This document shows positions 51,147 to 59,021 of a stretch of 64,000 nt of DNA, piece after piece (the first letter of the stretch is position 1; each line of letters starts with the position of its first letter). The DNA is taken from contig NZ_JAUSYY010000001.1 in the NCBI RefSeq assembly GCF_030817175.1, positions 1,488,001 through 1,552,000 on the forward strand, given 5' to 3'. This stretch comes from Agromyces ramosus. Its GTDB lineage: Bacteria; Actinomycetota; Actinomycetes; Actinomycetales; Microbacteriaceae. Both the position numbers and the translations under genes were made by a program. The notes below the pieces were generated by a model that ran no database searches, was not told the origin of the DNA, and saw only the letters and a program-made list of their open reading frames with translations.

Positions 51147-52487
51147 ATGACCGCCATCGCAGCGTCGCCCGTCGAGGGCGTCGAGTGGGTCCGGCCGCGC
51201 CCCCGACGCCGCCAGCGCCGCAACGACCTCGTCCTCGCCGTCGTGCTCGCCGTCGGCACCGCCGCGAGCGTCGTGCTGTACCGCGTCACCGGATGGGGCG
51301 AGGATGCACCGTGGTGGGGCTCGGTGCTCTGGGTCGCGGCGATGACGCTGCCGCTCGCAGCACGGCGGTGGTGGCCCGAGATCGTGGCGCTCGTGGCATC
51401 CGTCGCCTTCATCGTCGGCGCCCTCGCCGAGGTCGGCGAGGCGCTGTTCTCGAACATCGCGTTGTTCATCGCGATCTACACGGTGGGTGCGTGGGGCCGC
51501 AGCCGCCTGCGGGCGAACGTGGTGCGCGGCGTCATCGTGGCTGGCATGTTCGCGTGGCTGTTCTGGGGCCTGATCGTCGGCTCGATGACGCCCGACCAGA
51601 TGCCCGAGATGTCCCGCGAGGGCATCATCTCGCCGTACCTCGCGTTCGGCCTGATCAACGTGCTGACGAACCTGCTGTACTTCGGCGGCGCCTGGTACTT
51701 CGGCGACGCCGCGTACCGGTCGGCCCGCTCACGAGCCGAGCTCGAGGAGCGCACGGCAGAGCTCGCGGCCGAGCGCGAACGCACCCGAGCGCAGGCCGTG
51801 GCGATCGAGCGGCTGCGCATCGCGCGCGAGCTGCACGACGTGGTCGCGCACCACGTCTCGGTGATCGGCGTGCAGGCCGGCGCCGCCCGGCGGGTGATCG
51901 CGAGGGATCCGGATGCCGCCGCCGCATCGCTCTCCGCGATCGAGTCGAGTGCCCGCGACGCCGTCGACGAGCTGCACGGGCTCCTCGGAACACTCCGGGG
52001 CATCGACACCGGCGGCGTGCCCATGCCGTCGCTCGACGGACTCGCCGACGATGAGCCGGCCCAGACCTCCACGAGCACCCGCGGCCTCGACCGCATCGAC
52101 GAGCTCGTGGCCGAGTCGGCCGCGGCGGGGCTGCCGACCACGCTCGCCATCGTCGGCGAGCCGCGCGACGCCTCACCGATCATCGGGCTGAGCGCCTATC
52201 GCATCACGCAGGAGGCCCTCACGAACGTGCGCAAGCATGCGGGCGCCGCCGCCACCGCCGACGTGCGTGTTCGCTGGTCCGACGACGTCGTCGAGGTCGA
52301 GGTGACGAACACGGGGGCGGTCGGCACCGGTGAGGCGCCGGGGGGCGCGCCCCGACTCGGCCAGCTCGGCATGCGGGAGCGGGTCGCGGCGGCAGGCGGC
52401 ACGCTCGAACTCGGCGCCCGCGCCCGGGGCGGCTACCTCGTGCGGGTGCGGTTCCCGCTGCGCCGCAGCGAAGAGGCGCACGCGTGA
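51147..52487 (+). CDS. NarL-type sensor histidine kinase
   Basis: 446 residues. Six N-terminal spans (for example NDLVLAVVLAVGTAASVVLY, IVALVASVAFIVGALAE), a short coil (ELEERTAELAAERERTRA), a HisKA_3 domain with IARELHDVVAHHVSVIG (phospho-acceptor His230), and an ATPase domain (YRITQEALTNVRKHA, LGQLGMRERVAAAGG). No separate sensor domain outside the membrane; the signal is probably sensed within the bilayer. The regulator gene overlaps by 4 bases. Confidence 0.93.
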   Translation: MTAIAASPVEGVEWVRPRPRRRQRRNDLVLAVVLAVGTAASVVLYRVTGWGEDAPWWGSVLWVAAMTLPLAARRWWPEIVALVASVAFIVGALAEVGEALFSNIALFIAIYTVGAWGRSRLRANVVRGVIVAGMFAWLFWGLIVGSMTPDQMPEMSREGIISPYLAFGLINVLTNLLYFGGAWYFGDAAYRSARSRAELEERTAELAAERERTRAQAVAIERLRIARELHDVVAHHVSVIGVQAGAARRVIARDPDAAAASLSAIESSARDAVDELHGLLGTLRGIDTGGVPMPSLDGLADDEPAQTSTSTRGLDRIDELVAESAAAGLPTTLAIVGEPRDASPIIGLSAYRITQEALTNVRKHAGAAATADVRVRWSDDVVEVEVTNTGAVGTGEAPGGAPRLGQLGMRERVAAAGGTLELGARARGGYLVRVRFPLRRSEEAHA

Positions 52488-53242
52488 TCCGCGTGCTCGT
52501 CGTCGACGACCAGGCCCTCGTGCGCGGCGGATTCCGCACGATCCTCGACTCCGAAGACGGCATCGAGGTCGTCGGCGAGGCGTCGAACGGTGATGAGGCG
52601 ATCGTGCGCGTCGCCGAGCTCGACCCCGATGTCGTCTGCATGGACGTTCAGATGCCAGGCATGGACGGGCTCGAGGCGACCCGGCGCATCACGGCGGACG
52701 CGGCATCCGCTGCCGCCGTGCTGGTGCTCACGACGTTCAACCGCGAGGACTACCTGTTCGCGGCGCTCGAGGCGGGCGCGAGCGGGTTCCTGTTGAAGAA
52801 CTCGAGCCCCGAGCAGCTCATCGAGGCGGTGCAGGTCGTCGCGCGGGGCGACGCGCTGCTGTCACCGGATGTCACGCGGCGGGTGATCGAGGCGGTGGCG
52901 GTCCGCGCGCCGCGGGGTGCCGCAACCGCAGACGCGCCGAATGGAGGGGGACACGGCGACCCGGATCCCATGACCGGCAGCACCGACAGTACCGACCTGT
53001 CTTCGGCGCCACGTCCTGTTCCCGGAGCGGAGACCCTCGGCACACTCACGAGCCGCGAGCGCGAGGTGCTCGAGCTGCTCGCCGAGGGCATCTCCAACGC
53101 CGAGGTCGCCGAGCGGCTCTGGGTCGGCGAGGCGACCGTGAAGACCCACGTCTCGAAGGTGCTCATGAAGCTCGGCCTGCGCGACCGCGTGCACGCCGTC
53201 GTGTACGCCTACGAGCACGGAGTGGTGCGGCCGCGGAGCTGA
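52484..53242 (+). CDS. LuxR-type response regulator
   Basis: 252 residues, GTG start overlapping the kinase stop. Receiver domain with the phospho-acceptor Asp54 (CMDVQMPGMDG) and the Lys in FLLKNSSPEQL. An unusual linker of some 50 residues rich in Gly/Ser/Thr/Asp (AATADAPNGGGHGDPDPMTG) separates it from the HTH (LTSREREVLELLAEGISNAEVAERL). Ordinary NarL proteins have about 20 residues there. Partner of the kinase upstream. Confidence 0.94.
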   Translation: MIRVLVVDDQALVRGGFRTILDSEDGIEVVGEASNGDEAIVRVAELDPDVVCMDVQMPGMDGLEATRRITADAASAAAVLVLTTFNREDYLFAALEAGASGFLLKNSSPEQLIEAVQVVARGDALLSPDVTRRVIEAVAVRAPRGAATADAPNGGGHGDPDPMTGSTDSTDLSSAPRPVPGAETLGTLTSREREVLELLAEGISNAEVAERLWVGEATVKTHVSKVLMKLGLRDRVHAVVYAYEHGVVRPRS

Positions 53243-53259
53243 AGTGCCGGCTGCGCCGG

Positions 53260-53670
53260 TCAGGCCGCGTTCGGGGAGGGTTCCACCCCGGGCGCACCGG
53301 GCTCCGCGGCATCCGAGCCGAGCGCGACGATCGCGTTCGCCGCGTCGACGTGCACGATGCGCGGGCGGAAGGTGCGGGCGGCTGCCTCGTCGAACTGGGC
53401 GTACGAGATGAGGATGACCAGGTCGCCCTCATGCACGAGGTGGGCCGCGGCCCCGTTGATGCCGAGCACGCCCGAGCCACGCTCACCCTCGATGACGTAG
53501 GTCTCGAGGCGGGCGCCGTTCGTGACGTCGACGATCGAGACCTGCTCGCCGGGCAGCAGGTCGGCGGTATCCATGAGCTCACGGTCGACCGTCACCGAGC
53601 CCACGTAGTGCAGGTCGGCGTGCGTCACGGTGGCCCGGTGGATCTTCGACTTCAGCATGGTGCGCAACAC
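53260..53670 (-). CDS. panD: Aspartate 1-decarboxylase
   Basis: 136 residues, GTG start ([20 protein letters not shown]). Makes beta-alanine for pantothenate. The self-cleaving Gly24-Ser25 in HYVGSVTVD gives the pyruvoyl group; [14 protein letters not shown] and the C-terminus agree with the family. Standing alone without panBC. The 3' end converges on the response regulator gene. Confidence 0.96.
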   Translation of the reverse strand: MLRTMLKSKIHRATVTHADLHYVGSVTVDRELMDTADLLPGEQVSIVDVTNGARLETYVIEGERGSGVLGINGAAAHLVHEGDLVILISYAQFDEAAARTFRPRIVHVDAANAIVALGSDAAEPGAPGVEPSPNAA

Positions 53671-53795
53671 GCGTTCCAGCCTATGGGCGGGCAGCCCGGG
53701 CGATCGTGCGTCACGTCACGCAGGACCTGCGCCGTCACAGCGCCACCTGCGGCTCATGACGGCGGATCTCCTGCGCAACTCGCCCGCGCGGCGAG

Positions 53796-53894
53796 TCAGG
53801 CGTCGAGGTCGAGTACGCGCAGCTGCGCGGTGCGCTCGCTCGGGGCGTCGCCCGTGTCGAGGGCGGCCTGCACGTTGCGAACCTGAGGTGTCAT
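53796..53894 (-). CDS. Possible 32-residue ORF
   Basis: ATG at 53894 to TGA at 53796 codes MTPQVRNVQAALDTGDAPSE followed by RTAQLRVLDLDA. It lies in the 306-bp gap 53671-53976 before the ArsR promoter, facing the panD gene direction. No ribosome site of note and no family. It may be a fragment of a lost gene. Nothing else is visible in that gap except the promoter. Confidence 0.2.
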   Translation of the reverse strand: MTPQVRNVQAALDTGDAPSERTAQLRVLDLDA

Positions 53895-53915
53895 CTCACG
53901 ATTCTGGCGCAGGGG

Positions 53916-53976
53916 TTGACGGACACCTCCCCTCGTTCCTATAGTTAAGCGAATCATTAATTAAGGAGTTGCTTAC
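53916..53976 (+). promoter_or_regulatory. ArsR-operon promoter with AT-rich operator
   Basis: TTGACG (53916-53921), 18-bp spacer, TATAGT (53940-53945): a good sigma-70 promoter. Just downstream, GTTAAGC (53944-53950) and GCTTAC (53971-53976) form imperfect inverted arms around an AT-rich core with the ribosome site AAGGAG. A binding site for the encoded ArsR protein is likely. Confidence 0.65.
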
Positions 53977-54318
53977 GTGGCGGACGCGACCGACGAGCTC
54001 AGCCTCGTGTTCCAGGCGCTCGCCGATTCGACGCGACGCGCGATCATCTCGCGCCTCCGCGCCGGGCCGGCGACCGTCGGTGAACTGGCCGAGCCGTTCG
54101 CCATGAGCCGACCGGCGATCTCGCAGCACCTCAAGGTGCTCGAGCGCGCGGGCCTCATCGAGCGCACCGCCGACGCGCAGTGGCGCAGGTGCACCCTCCG
54201 CACGGCACCGCTCGACGAGGCATCCGCCTGGGTCGACCGACACCGCGACGAGTGGAACGAGCGCTTCGACCTGCTCGATGAGCGACTCCGCGAGCTGAAA
54301 GGACAGACGGATGCCTGA
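53977..54318 (+). CDS. ArsR-family transcriptional regulator
   Basis: 113 residues, GTG start. Winged helix: ALADSTRRAIISRLRAGPATVGELAEPFAMSRPAISQHLKVLERAGLIERT. No metal-binding Cys, so it belongs to the metal-free subgroup usually encoded with SRPBCC (AHSA1) proteins, as here. Represses its own operon by inference. Confidence 0.92.
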   Translation: MADATDELSLVFQALADSTRRAIISRLRAGPATVGELAEPFAMSRPAISQHLKVLERAGLIERTADAQWRRCTLRTAPLDEASAWVDRHRDEWNERFDLLDERLRELKGQTDA

Positions 54319-54787
54319 GCAGACCGCCTCCGCAACGAAGCAGTTCACCATCACCCGCGTCTTCGACGCACCGCGCGACGTGGTGTGGCGCGCGTGGACC
54401 GACCCCGACGAGGCCGCCATTTGGTGGCACCCCCGTGGCATCGCCACGCCGCGCGAGAGCGTCGAGCTCGACGTGCGCCCCGGCGGCCGCTACCGCTACA
54501 CGATGATCGCGCCCGACGGCACCGAGTACCCGACGGCTGGCGTCTACCGCGAGATCACCCCGCCCGAGCGACTCGTCATGACCTGGGGTTCGCCCGGCGA
54601 CGCCGACGACATCGCGCCGGTGCTCACGATCGACCTCGCCGAACACGGCGAGCGCGGCGAGCAGACGCGCATGACCTTCCACGTGCTCGGCATCGAGGCC
54701 GCGCCGGGCGACGAGAACGTCTACGACGGCTGGGACTCGGCGTTCGACGTGCTCGTCGAGCACCTCGATGAGCAGGGGGCGCGCTGA
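54311..54787 (+). CDS. SRPBCC / AHSA1-type protein
   Basis: 158 residues, overlapping the ArsR gene by 8 bp. FTITRVFDAPRDVVWRAWTDPDEAAIWWHPRG is the START/AHSA1 fold opening; the end contains NVYDGWDSAFDVLVEHLDEQ. A hydrophobic ligand cavity is expected. The role is unknown; in this context it may bind the effector sensed by ArsR. Confidence 0.92.
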   Translation: MPEQTASATKQFTITRVFDAPRDVVWRAWTDPDEAAIWWHPRGIATPRESVELDVRPGGRYRYTMIAPDGTEYPTAGVYREITPPERLVMTWGSPGDADDIAPVLTIDLAEHGERGEQTRMTFHVLGIEAAPGDENVYDGWDSAFDVLVEHLDEQGAR

Positions 54788-55347
54788 TGGGCCGCCTCAC
54801 GGTCGAGCAGGTGGTGACGGTCGACGGATACGCGGCCGAGCCCGACGGCGGGATCCGGTTCTTCGAGGCGTTCGGGCCGGGAGACCTGAACGACGCGGAG
54901 CAGCTCGCGTTCATGGAGCACGTCGATGCGATCCTCTTCGGCGCGACCACCTACCGGATGTTCGCCGACTACTGGCCGACCACCGACCCAGCAGCCGAGC
55001 GGGTCGCCGAGCCGATCAACCGGCTGCCGAAGTTCGTGATCTCGAACTCGCTCGACGAGGCGCCCTGGGGCGATGGCTCGATCGAGATCCTGCAGGGCGA
55101 CGGCGCCGAGTCGACGGCCGCGCTCAAGGAGCGGTTCGAGCACATCATCGTATGGGGCAGCCTCACCCTCGCCGACGCGCTGCTTGAGGCAGGCCTCGTC
55201 GATGAGCTGCGGCTCCGCACGGTGCCCATCCTCATCGGCGAGGGACGATCATTCACTCCGGCGACACTCGGCTCGCGCCGCCTCGAGCTCGAGGGCGTCA
55301 CGCCGCACACGAGCGGCTACGTGGGCATCTCGTACCGCGTGCGCTGA
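54787..55347 (+). CDS. Dihydrofolate-reductase-like (RibD C-terminal) protein
   Basis: 186 residues; its ATG overlaps the preceding stop (TGATG). RibD_C fold with FGATTYRMFADYWP, PKFVISNSLDEAPWG and VWGSLTLADALLEAGLVDELRLRTVPILIGEG. These small proteins reduce unknown substrates with NADPH and are not true DHFR. Third gene of the ArsR operon. Confidence 0.92.
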   Translation: MGRLTVEQVVTVDGYAAEPDGGIRFFEAFGPGDLNDAEQLAFMEHVDAILFGATTYRMFADYWPTTDPAAERVAEPINRLPKFVISNSLDEAPWGDGSIEILQGDGAESTAALKERFEHIIVWGSLTLADALLEAGLVDELRLRTVPILIGEGRSFTPATLGSRRLELEGVTPHTSGYVGISYRVR

Positions 55348-55357
55348 GCAGGAGCGT

Positions 55358-56830
55358 TCACGCCCGTCGGTCGGCCGATTCCTGAGCGGCGTGCGGCGCC
55401 GCGGCCTCGGCGGCGTCGGCATCAGCGCCGGCCTCGGGCGCATCGGGCTCCGCCTCGCGACCGCGCTGGTACTCCTCCGACAGCAGCCGATACGAGCGGG
55501 TGCCGAAGGCGAGCAGGGCGAGCGCCACCATGATGAGCCCGGAGAAGAAGAACACGAGGGCGATGCCGCGGGCCTCGCCCTCACCGAGCAGCCAGCCCCA
55601 GGTCGCCTGCCCCGCGTCGGACTCCATGTACGGGATGATCCAGAACTCCGCGATGGGCGCGATGAGGAACGCGGTGATCGGGGCGGCGGCGGCCTCGAAC
55701 GCCTGCGCGAAGCCGAACACGCGGCCCTGCCGCCGGAACGGCACGACCTTTTGGATGACGGTCTGCTCGGCGGCCTCGACCACCGGGATCAGCGTCATGT
55801 AGAGCCAGATGCCGAGTGCGTAGAGCGGCCACCACTCACGGATCGTGAACAGGGCACCGAGCAGGCCCATGACGATGACGACATGCAGCATCGTGCGGAT
55901 CGGGTTGCGGCCGAGCCCCCACTTCGCGATCGCGAGTCCACCGATGATGAACCCCGTCGCGGTGACCCCGAGCACGACGCCCCACGCCTCGACGGGGAAC
56001 AGCGTGAGGCCGTATGGGTCCATCAGCGCCATGTAGACGCCGCCGATGAGGTTGTTGAACGTCGAGAACAGGATGAGGGCGAAGAGCCCCGGCGCACTCC
56101 GGATCGCGGCGATGCTGCCGCGGAGGTCGATGGCCGGTGGCCGCCCGCCCTCGGTCTCGGGCCGCGCTTCGGGGATGCGCACGAAGAGCAGGTGCACGAG
56201 CGCGAGCAGGGTCGCCGCGATCGCGATGACGAGGGTCCAGCCCATGCCGAGGAAGCCGATCGCGAGACCGCTGAACACGCTCGTCACGATGAACGCGAGG
56301 CCCTGCACCGTGCCGACCATGCCGTTCGCGTTCGCGTGGCGCTCTTCGGGCACGAGGAGCGTGACCGTCGTCGAGAGGGCGATGTTGCGCATGTTCTCGA
56401 CGACCGAGCCGAAGAGGATGATGCCGGAGAAGAGCCAGAACCACGGCCCGCCGAGGTCGACGAGCTCGGACTCGGGATGCGCGAGGTACAGCAGGCCGGC
56501 GATGACGAACGACACGAGCGTGATCACGCTCGAGAGCACCATCACCCGGTGCTTCTTGTGCCGGTCGACGATCGTGCCGAAGAAGATCGAGAACACGGCG
56601 ATGAGCAGCATGTACGCGCCGCCGATGATGCCCGTCGCGAGCACCGACCGCGTCTCGAGGTAGACCCAGAACGTGAGCGCGAACCAGAGGAAGCTCGTCG
56701 TGACGTTCGCGAGCATCGTGTTCGCGAGCACCTGGATGAAGATGCGCATGCCGTTGGGCGGCGGCGACACGCTCGACGGCCGCGCCGGCGCCTGCTGCTG
56801 CACCTCGGACTCCCCTGATCCGTTCGTCAC
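55358..56830 (-). CDS. MFS transporter (MFS_3-like)
   Basis: 490 residues from GTG at 56830. Twelve spans; first is FIQVLANTMLANVTTSFLWFALTFWVYLETRS, then FSIFFGTIVDRHKKHRVMVLSS (motif A) and a second half with EAAEQTVIQKVVPFRRQGRVFGFAQAFEAAAAP. The C-terminal 40 residues are Ala/Asp/Glu-rich. The best fit is the MFS group near macrolide exporters (MefE-like), substrate unknown. Ends 10 bp from the convergent RibD-like gene. Confidence 0.87.
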   Translation of the reverse strand: MTNGSGESEVQQQAPARPSSVSPPPNGMRIFIQVLANTMLANVTTSFLWFALTFWVYLETRSVLATGIIGGAYMLLIAVFSIFFGTIVDRHKKHRVMVLSSVITLVSFVIAGLLYLAHPESELVDLGGPWFWLFSGIILFGSVVENMRNIALSTTVTLLVPEERHANANGMVGTVQGLAFIVTSVFSGLAIGFLGMGWTLVIAIAATLLALVHLLFVRIPEARPETEGGRPPAIDLRGSIAAIRSAPGLFALILFSTFNNLIGGVYMALMDPYGLTLFPVEAWGVVLGVTATGFIIGGLAIAKWGLGRNPIRTMLHVVIVMGLLGALFTIREWWPLYALGIWLYMTLIPVVEAAEQTVIQKVVPFRRQGRVFGFAQAFEAAAAPITAFLIAPIAEFWIIPYMESDAGQATWGWLLGEGEARGIALVFFFSGLIMVALALLAFGTRSYRLLSEEYQRGREAEPDAPEAGADADAAEAAAPHAAQESADRRA

Positions 56831-56965
56831 CGTGCGATCGTAACCAGCGCCCCCGACATCCGGGAACCCCCCATCCGCCGCACGGCGGAGGCCGGTCCCG
56901 TGCGGGACGGTGAAACCCGTCGGGCGGTGGATGCCCCCCCCACGCGGCATCCGTAGCGTGAAGGC

Positions 56966-57850
56966 ATGCTCGAACTCCACGACGTGACCAAGCGCTACGG
57001 CGAGCGCCTCGCCCTCGATGACGTGAGCTTCACCGTCGGCGACGGCCGGCTCACCGGCTTCGTCGGCGGCAACGGCGCCGGCAAGACCACGACCATGCGC
57101 ATCATCCTCGGCGTGCTCGCCGCGGACTCCGGCAGCGTCGCGATCGACGGCACCGCGGTGACGACCGCCGATCGGCGCCGCTTCGGCTACATGCCGGAGG
57201 AGCGGGGCCTCTACCCGAAGATGCGAGTACTCGAGCAGACCGTCTACCTCGCGCGCCTGCACGGCTGGAGCGCCGCGGCCGCGCGCCGGAACGCCCTCGA
57301 GCTGCTCGAGCGCCTCGGACTCGGCGAGCGCGTGAACGACACGATCGAATCGCTCTCGCTCGGCAACCAGCAGCGCGCCCAGATCGCCGCCGCACTCGTG
57401 CACCGGCCGGAGGTGCTCGTGCTCGACGAGCCCTTCTCGGGCCTCGACCCGATGGCCGTCGAGACGGTGCAGGGCGTGCTGGCGGATGCCGCGGCATCCG
57501 GTGCCCCGGTGCTCTTCTCCTCGCACCAGCTCGACATCGTCGAGCGCCTCTGCGACGACCTCGTCATCATCGCCGGAGGGCGCGTCGCCGCGGCCGGCAC
57601 CGGCGACGCCCTGCGTGCCGAGCACGGCTCGGAGCGCTGGGAGCTCCTGACCTCGGGCGACGCCGGGTGGCTCCGGCAGCAGCCCGGCATCAGCGTCGAG
57701 GCGTTCGACGGCGGATGGGCCGTGTTCGAGGCCGAGACGGATTCCGCGCGCCAAGCGGCCCTCGCCGAAGCGGTCGCCCGCGGCGAGGTCATCAGTTTCA
57801 GTCGCGAGCAGACGTCGCTCGCCCAGATCTTCAAGGAGGTCGTGCGATGA
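56966..57850 (+). CDS. ABC transporter ATP-binding protein (NatA type)
   Basis: 294 residues. Walker A GGNGAGKTT (Gly for Pro), signature variant LSLGNQQRAQIAAALV, Walker B VLVLDEPFSGLD, switch SSHQLDIVERLC. The SLGNQQ signature is typical of the NatA/YhaQ group. Followed by the permease with a 4-base overlap. Exports an unknown ion or compound. Confidence 0.92.
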   Translation: MLELHDVTKRYGERLALDDVSFTVGDGRLTGFVGGNGAGKTTTMRIILGVLAADSGSVAIDGTAVTTADRRRFGYMPEERGLYPKMRVLEQTVYLARLHGWSAAAARRNALELLERLGLGERVNDTIESLSLGNQQRAQIAAALVHRPEVLVLDEPFSGLDPMAVETVQGVLADAAASGAPVLFSSHQLDIVERLCDDLVIIAGGRVAAAGTGDALRAEHGSERWELLTSGDAGWLRQQPGISVEAFDGGWAVFEAETDSARQAALAEAVARGEVISFSREQTSLAQIFKEVVR

Positions 57851-58980
57851 GTCTCGACAGCCGCGCTCCGCGCAGCACCCGGCCGGCCGGCGAGGAGCGG
57901 CGGGCTCCCGGCTTCACCGACAACGTCGGCCTCATCGCGGGGCGCGAGATCACGATGCGCGTTCGGAGCAAGGCGTTCCTCATCTCGACCGGAGTGCTGA
58001 TGCTCGCCGTCCTGGCGTCGGTCGTGCTCGGCAGCATCTTCGGGGCGCAGGCCGAGACCACGAAGGTGGCCGTGGTCGCGGGCGCGTCGGCCGTGGTCGA
58101 CGGCGACGAATCGCTCGATGCGGTGCCGGCCGCCAACGAGGCGGAGGCGGAACAGCTGCTGCGCGACGGCGAGGTCGAGGCGATCGTGGCGCCCGCGGCA
58201 TCCGACCCCCTCGGCATCGTGGTGATCGGACTCGACTCGGAGCCGAAGTCGGTGGTCTCCGCGCTCTCGGTGAGGCCCACGGTCGAGCTGCTCGACCCGG
58301 CGGCCGTCGACCCGACGCTCGCGTACCTCGTCGCATTCGGATTCGGCATCGTGTTCTTCATGTCCGCCCTCACCTTCGGCACGACGATCGCGCAGTCGGT
58401 CGTCGAGGAGAAGCAGACCCGCGTCGTCGAGATCCTGCTGTCGACGGTGTCGGCGCGGGCCCTGCTCACCGGCAAGGTGATCGGCAACAGCGTGCTCGCG
58501 TTCGGCCAGATCATCGCCATCGCGGTGCTCGCGATCCTCGGGCTCATCGTGACCGGCCAGCGCGTGCTGCTCGGCGGCCTCGGGACATCCGTCGTCTGGT
58601 TCGTCGTGTTCTTCGCGATCGGCTTCGTGATGCTCGCCGCCCTCTTCGCCGCGACCGCTGCCATGGTGTCGCGCGCAGAGGACATCGGTTCGGTCACCAC
58701 GCCCGTGACGATGCTCGTGATGATCCCGTACTTCCTCGTGATCTTCTTCAACGACAACCCCACGGTGCTCGCGATCATGAGCTACGTGCCGTTCTCCGCG
58801 CCGGTCGGCATGCCGATGCGGATCTTCCTCGGTGACGCGGCGTGGTGGGAGCCGTTCGTCTCCCTCGCGATCCTGCTCGCGACGGCGGCGCTCGCGGTGT
58901 GGGTCGGCGAGCGCATCTACCGCAACTCGCTGCTGAAGACGGGCGCCCGGGTGAAGCTCGCGGAGGCGCTGCAGGGCTGA
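57847..58980 (+). CDS. ABC-2 permease (NatB/YhaP type)
   Basis: 377 residues; ATGA overlap. One N-terminal span (AFLISTGVLMLAVLASVVLGSIF), an outer domain of about 110 residues, then five to six spans, with the conserved SVVEEKQTRVVEILLSTVSARALLTGKVIG coupling region. The layout is NatB-like (sodium exporter of Bacillus), though the true substrate here is unknown. Confidence 0.92.
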   Translation: MSLDSRAPRSTRPAGEERRAPGFTDNVGLIAGREITMRVRSKAFLISTGVLMLAVLASVVLGSIFGAQAETTKVAVVAGASAVVDGDESLDAVPAANEAEAEQLLRDGEVEAIVAPAASDPLGIVVIGLDSEPKSVVSALSVRPTVELLDPAAVDPTLAYLVAFGFGIVFFMSALTFGTTIAQSVVEEKQTRVVEILLSTVSARALLTGKVIGNSVLAFGQIIAIAVLAILGLIVTGQRVLLGGLGTSVVWFVVFFAIGFVMLAALFAATAAMVSRAEDIGSVTTPVTMLVMIPYFLVIFFNDNPTVLAIMSYVPFSAPVGMPMRIFLGDAAWWEPFVSLAILLATAALAVWVGERIYRNSLLKTGARVKLAEALQG

Positions 58981-58988
58981 CCGGGCAC

Positions 58989-59021
58989 GCGGCCGCCGTC
59001 CGGGTCACCGGCGGCGGCCGC
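58989..59021. terminator. GC-rich hairpin at the end of the effector gene
   Basis: GCGGCCGCCG (58989-58998) and CGGCGGCCGC (59012-59021) pair perfectly over 10 bp with a 13-nt loop. It spans the stop codon of the large minus-strand gene and sits behind the permease gene, so it can end both transcripts. Confidence 0.65.

Noticed and set aside
54787..55347. True dihydrofolate reductase (folA)
   Set aside because: The sequence fits the RibD C-terminal/DHFR-like stress protein group and is in an ArsR/AHSA1 operon; no thyA nearby.
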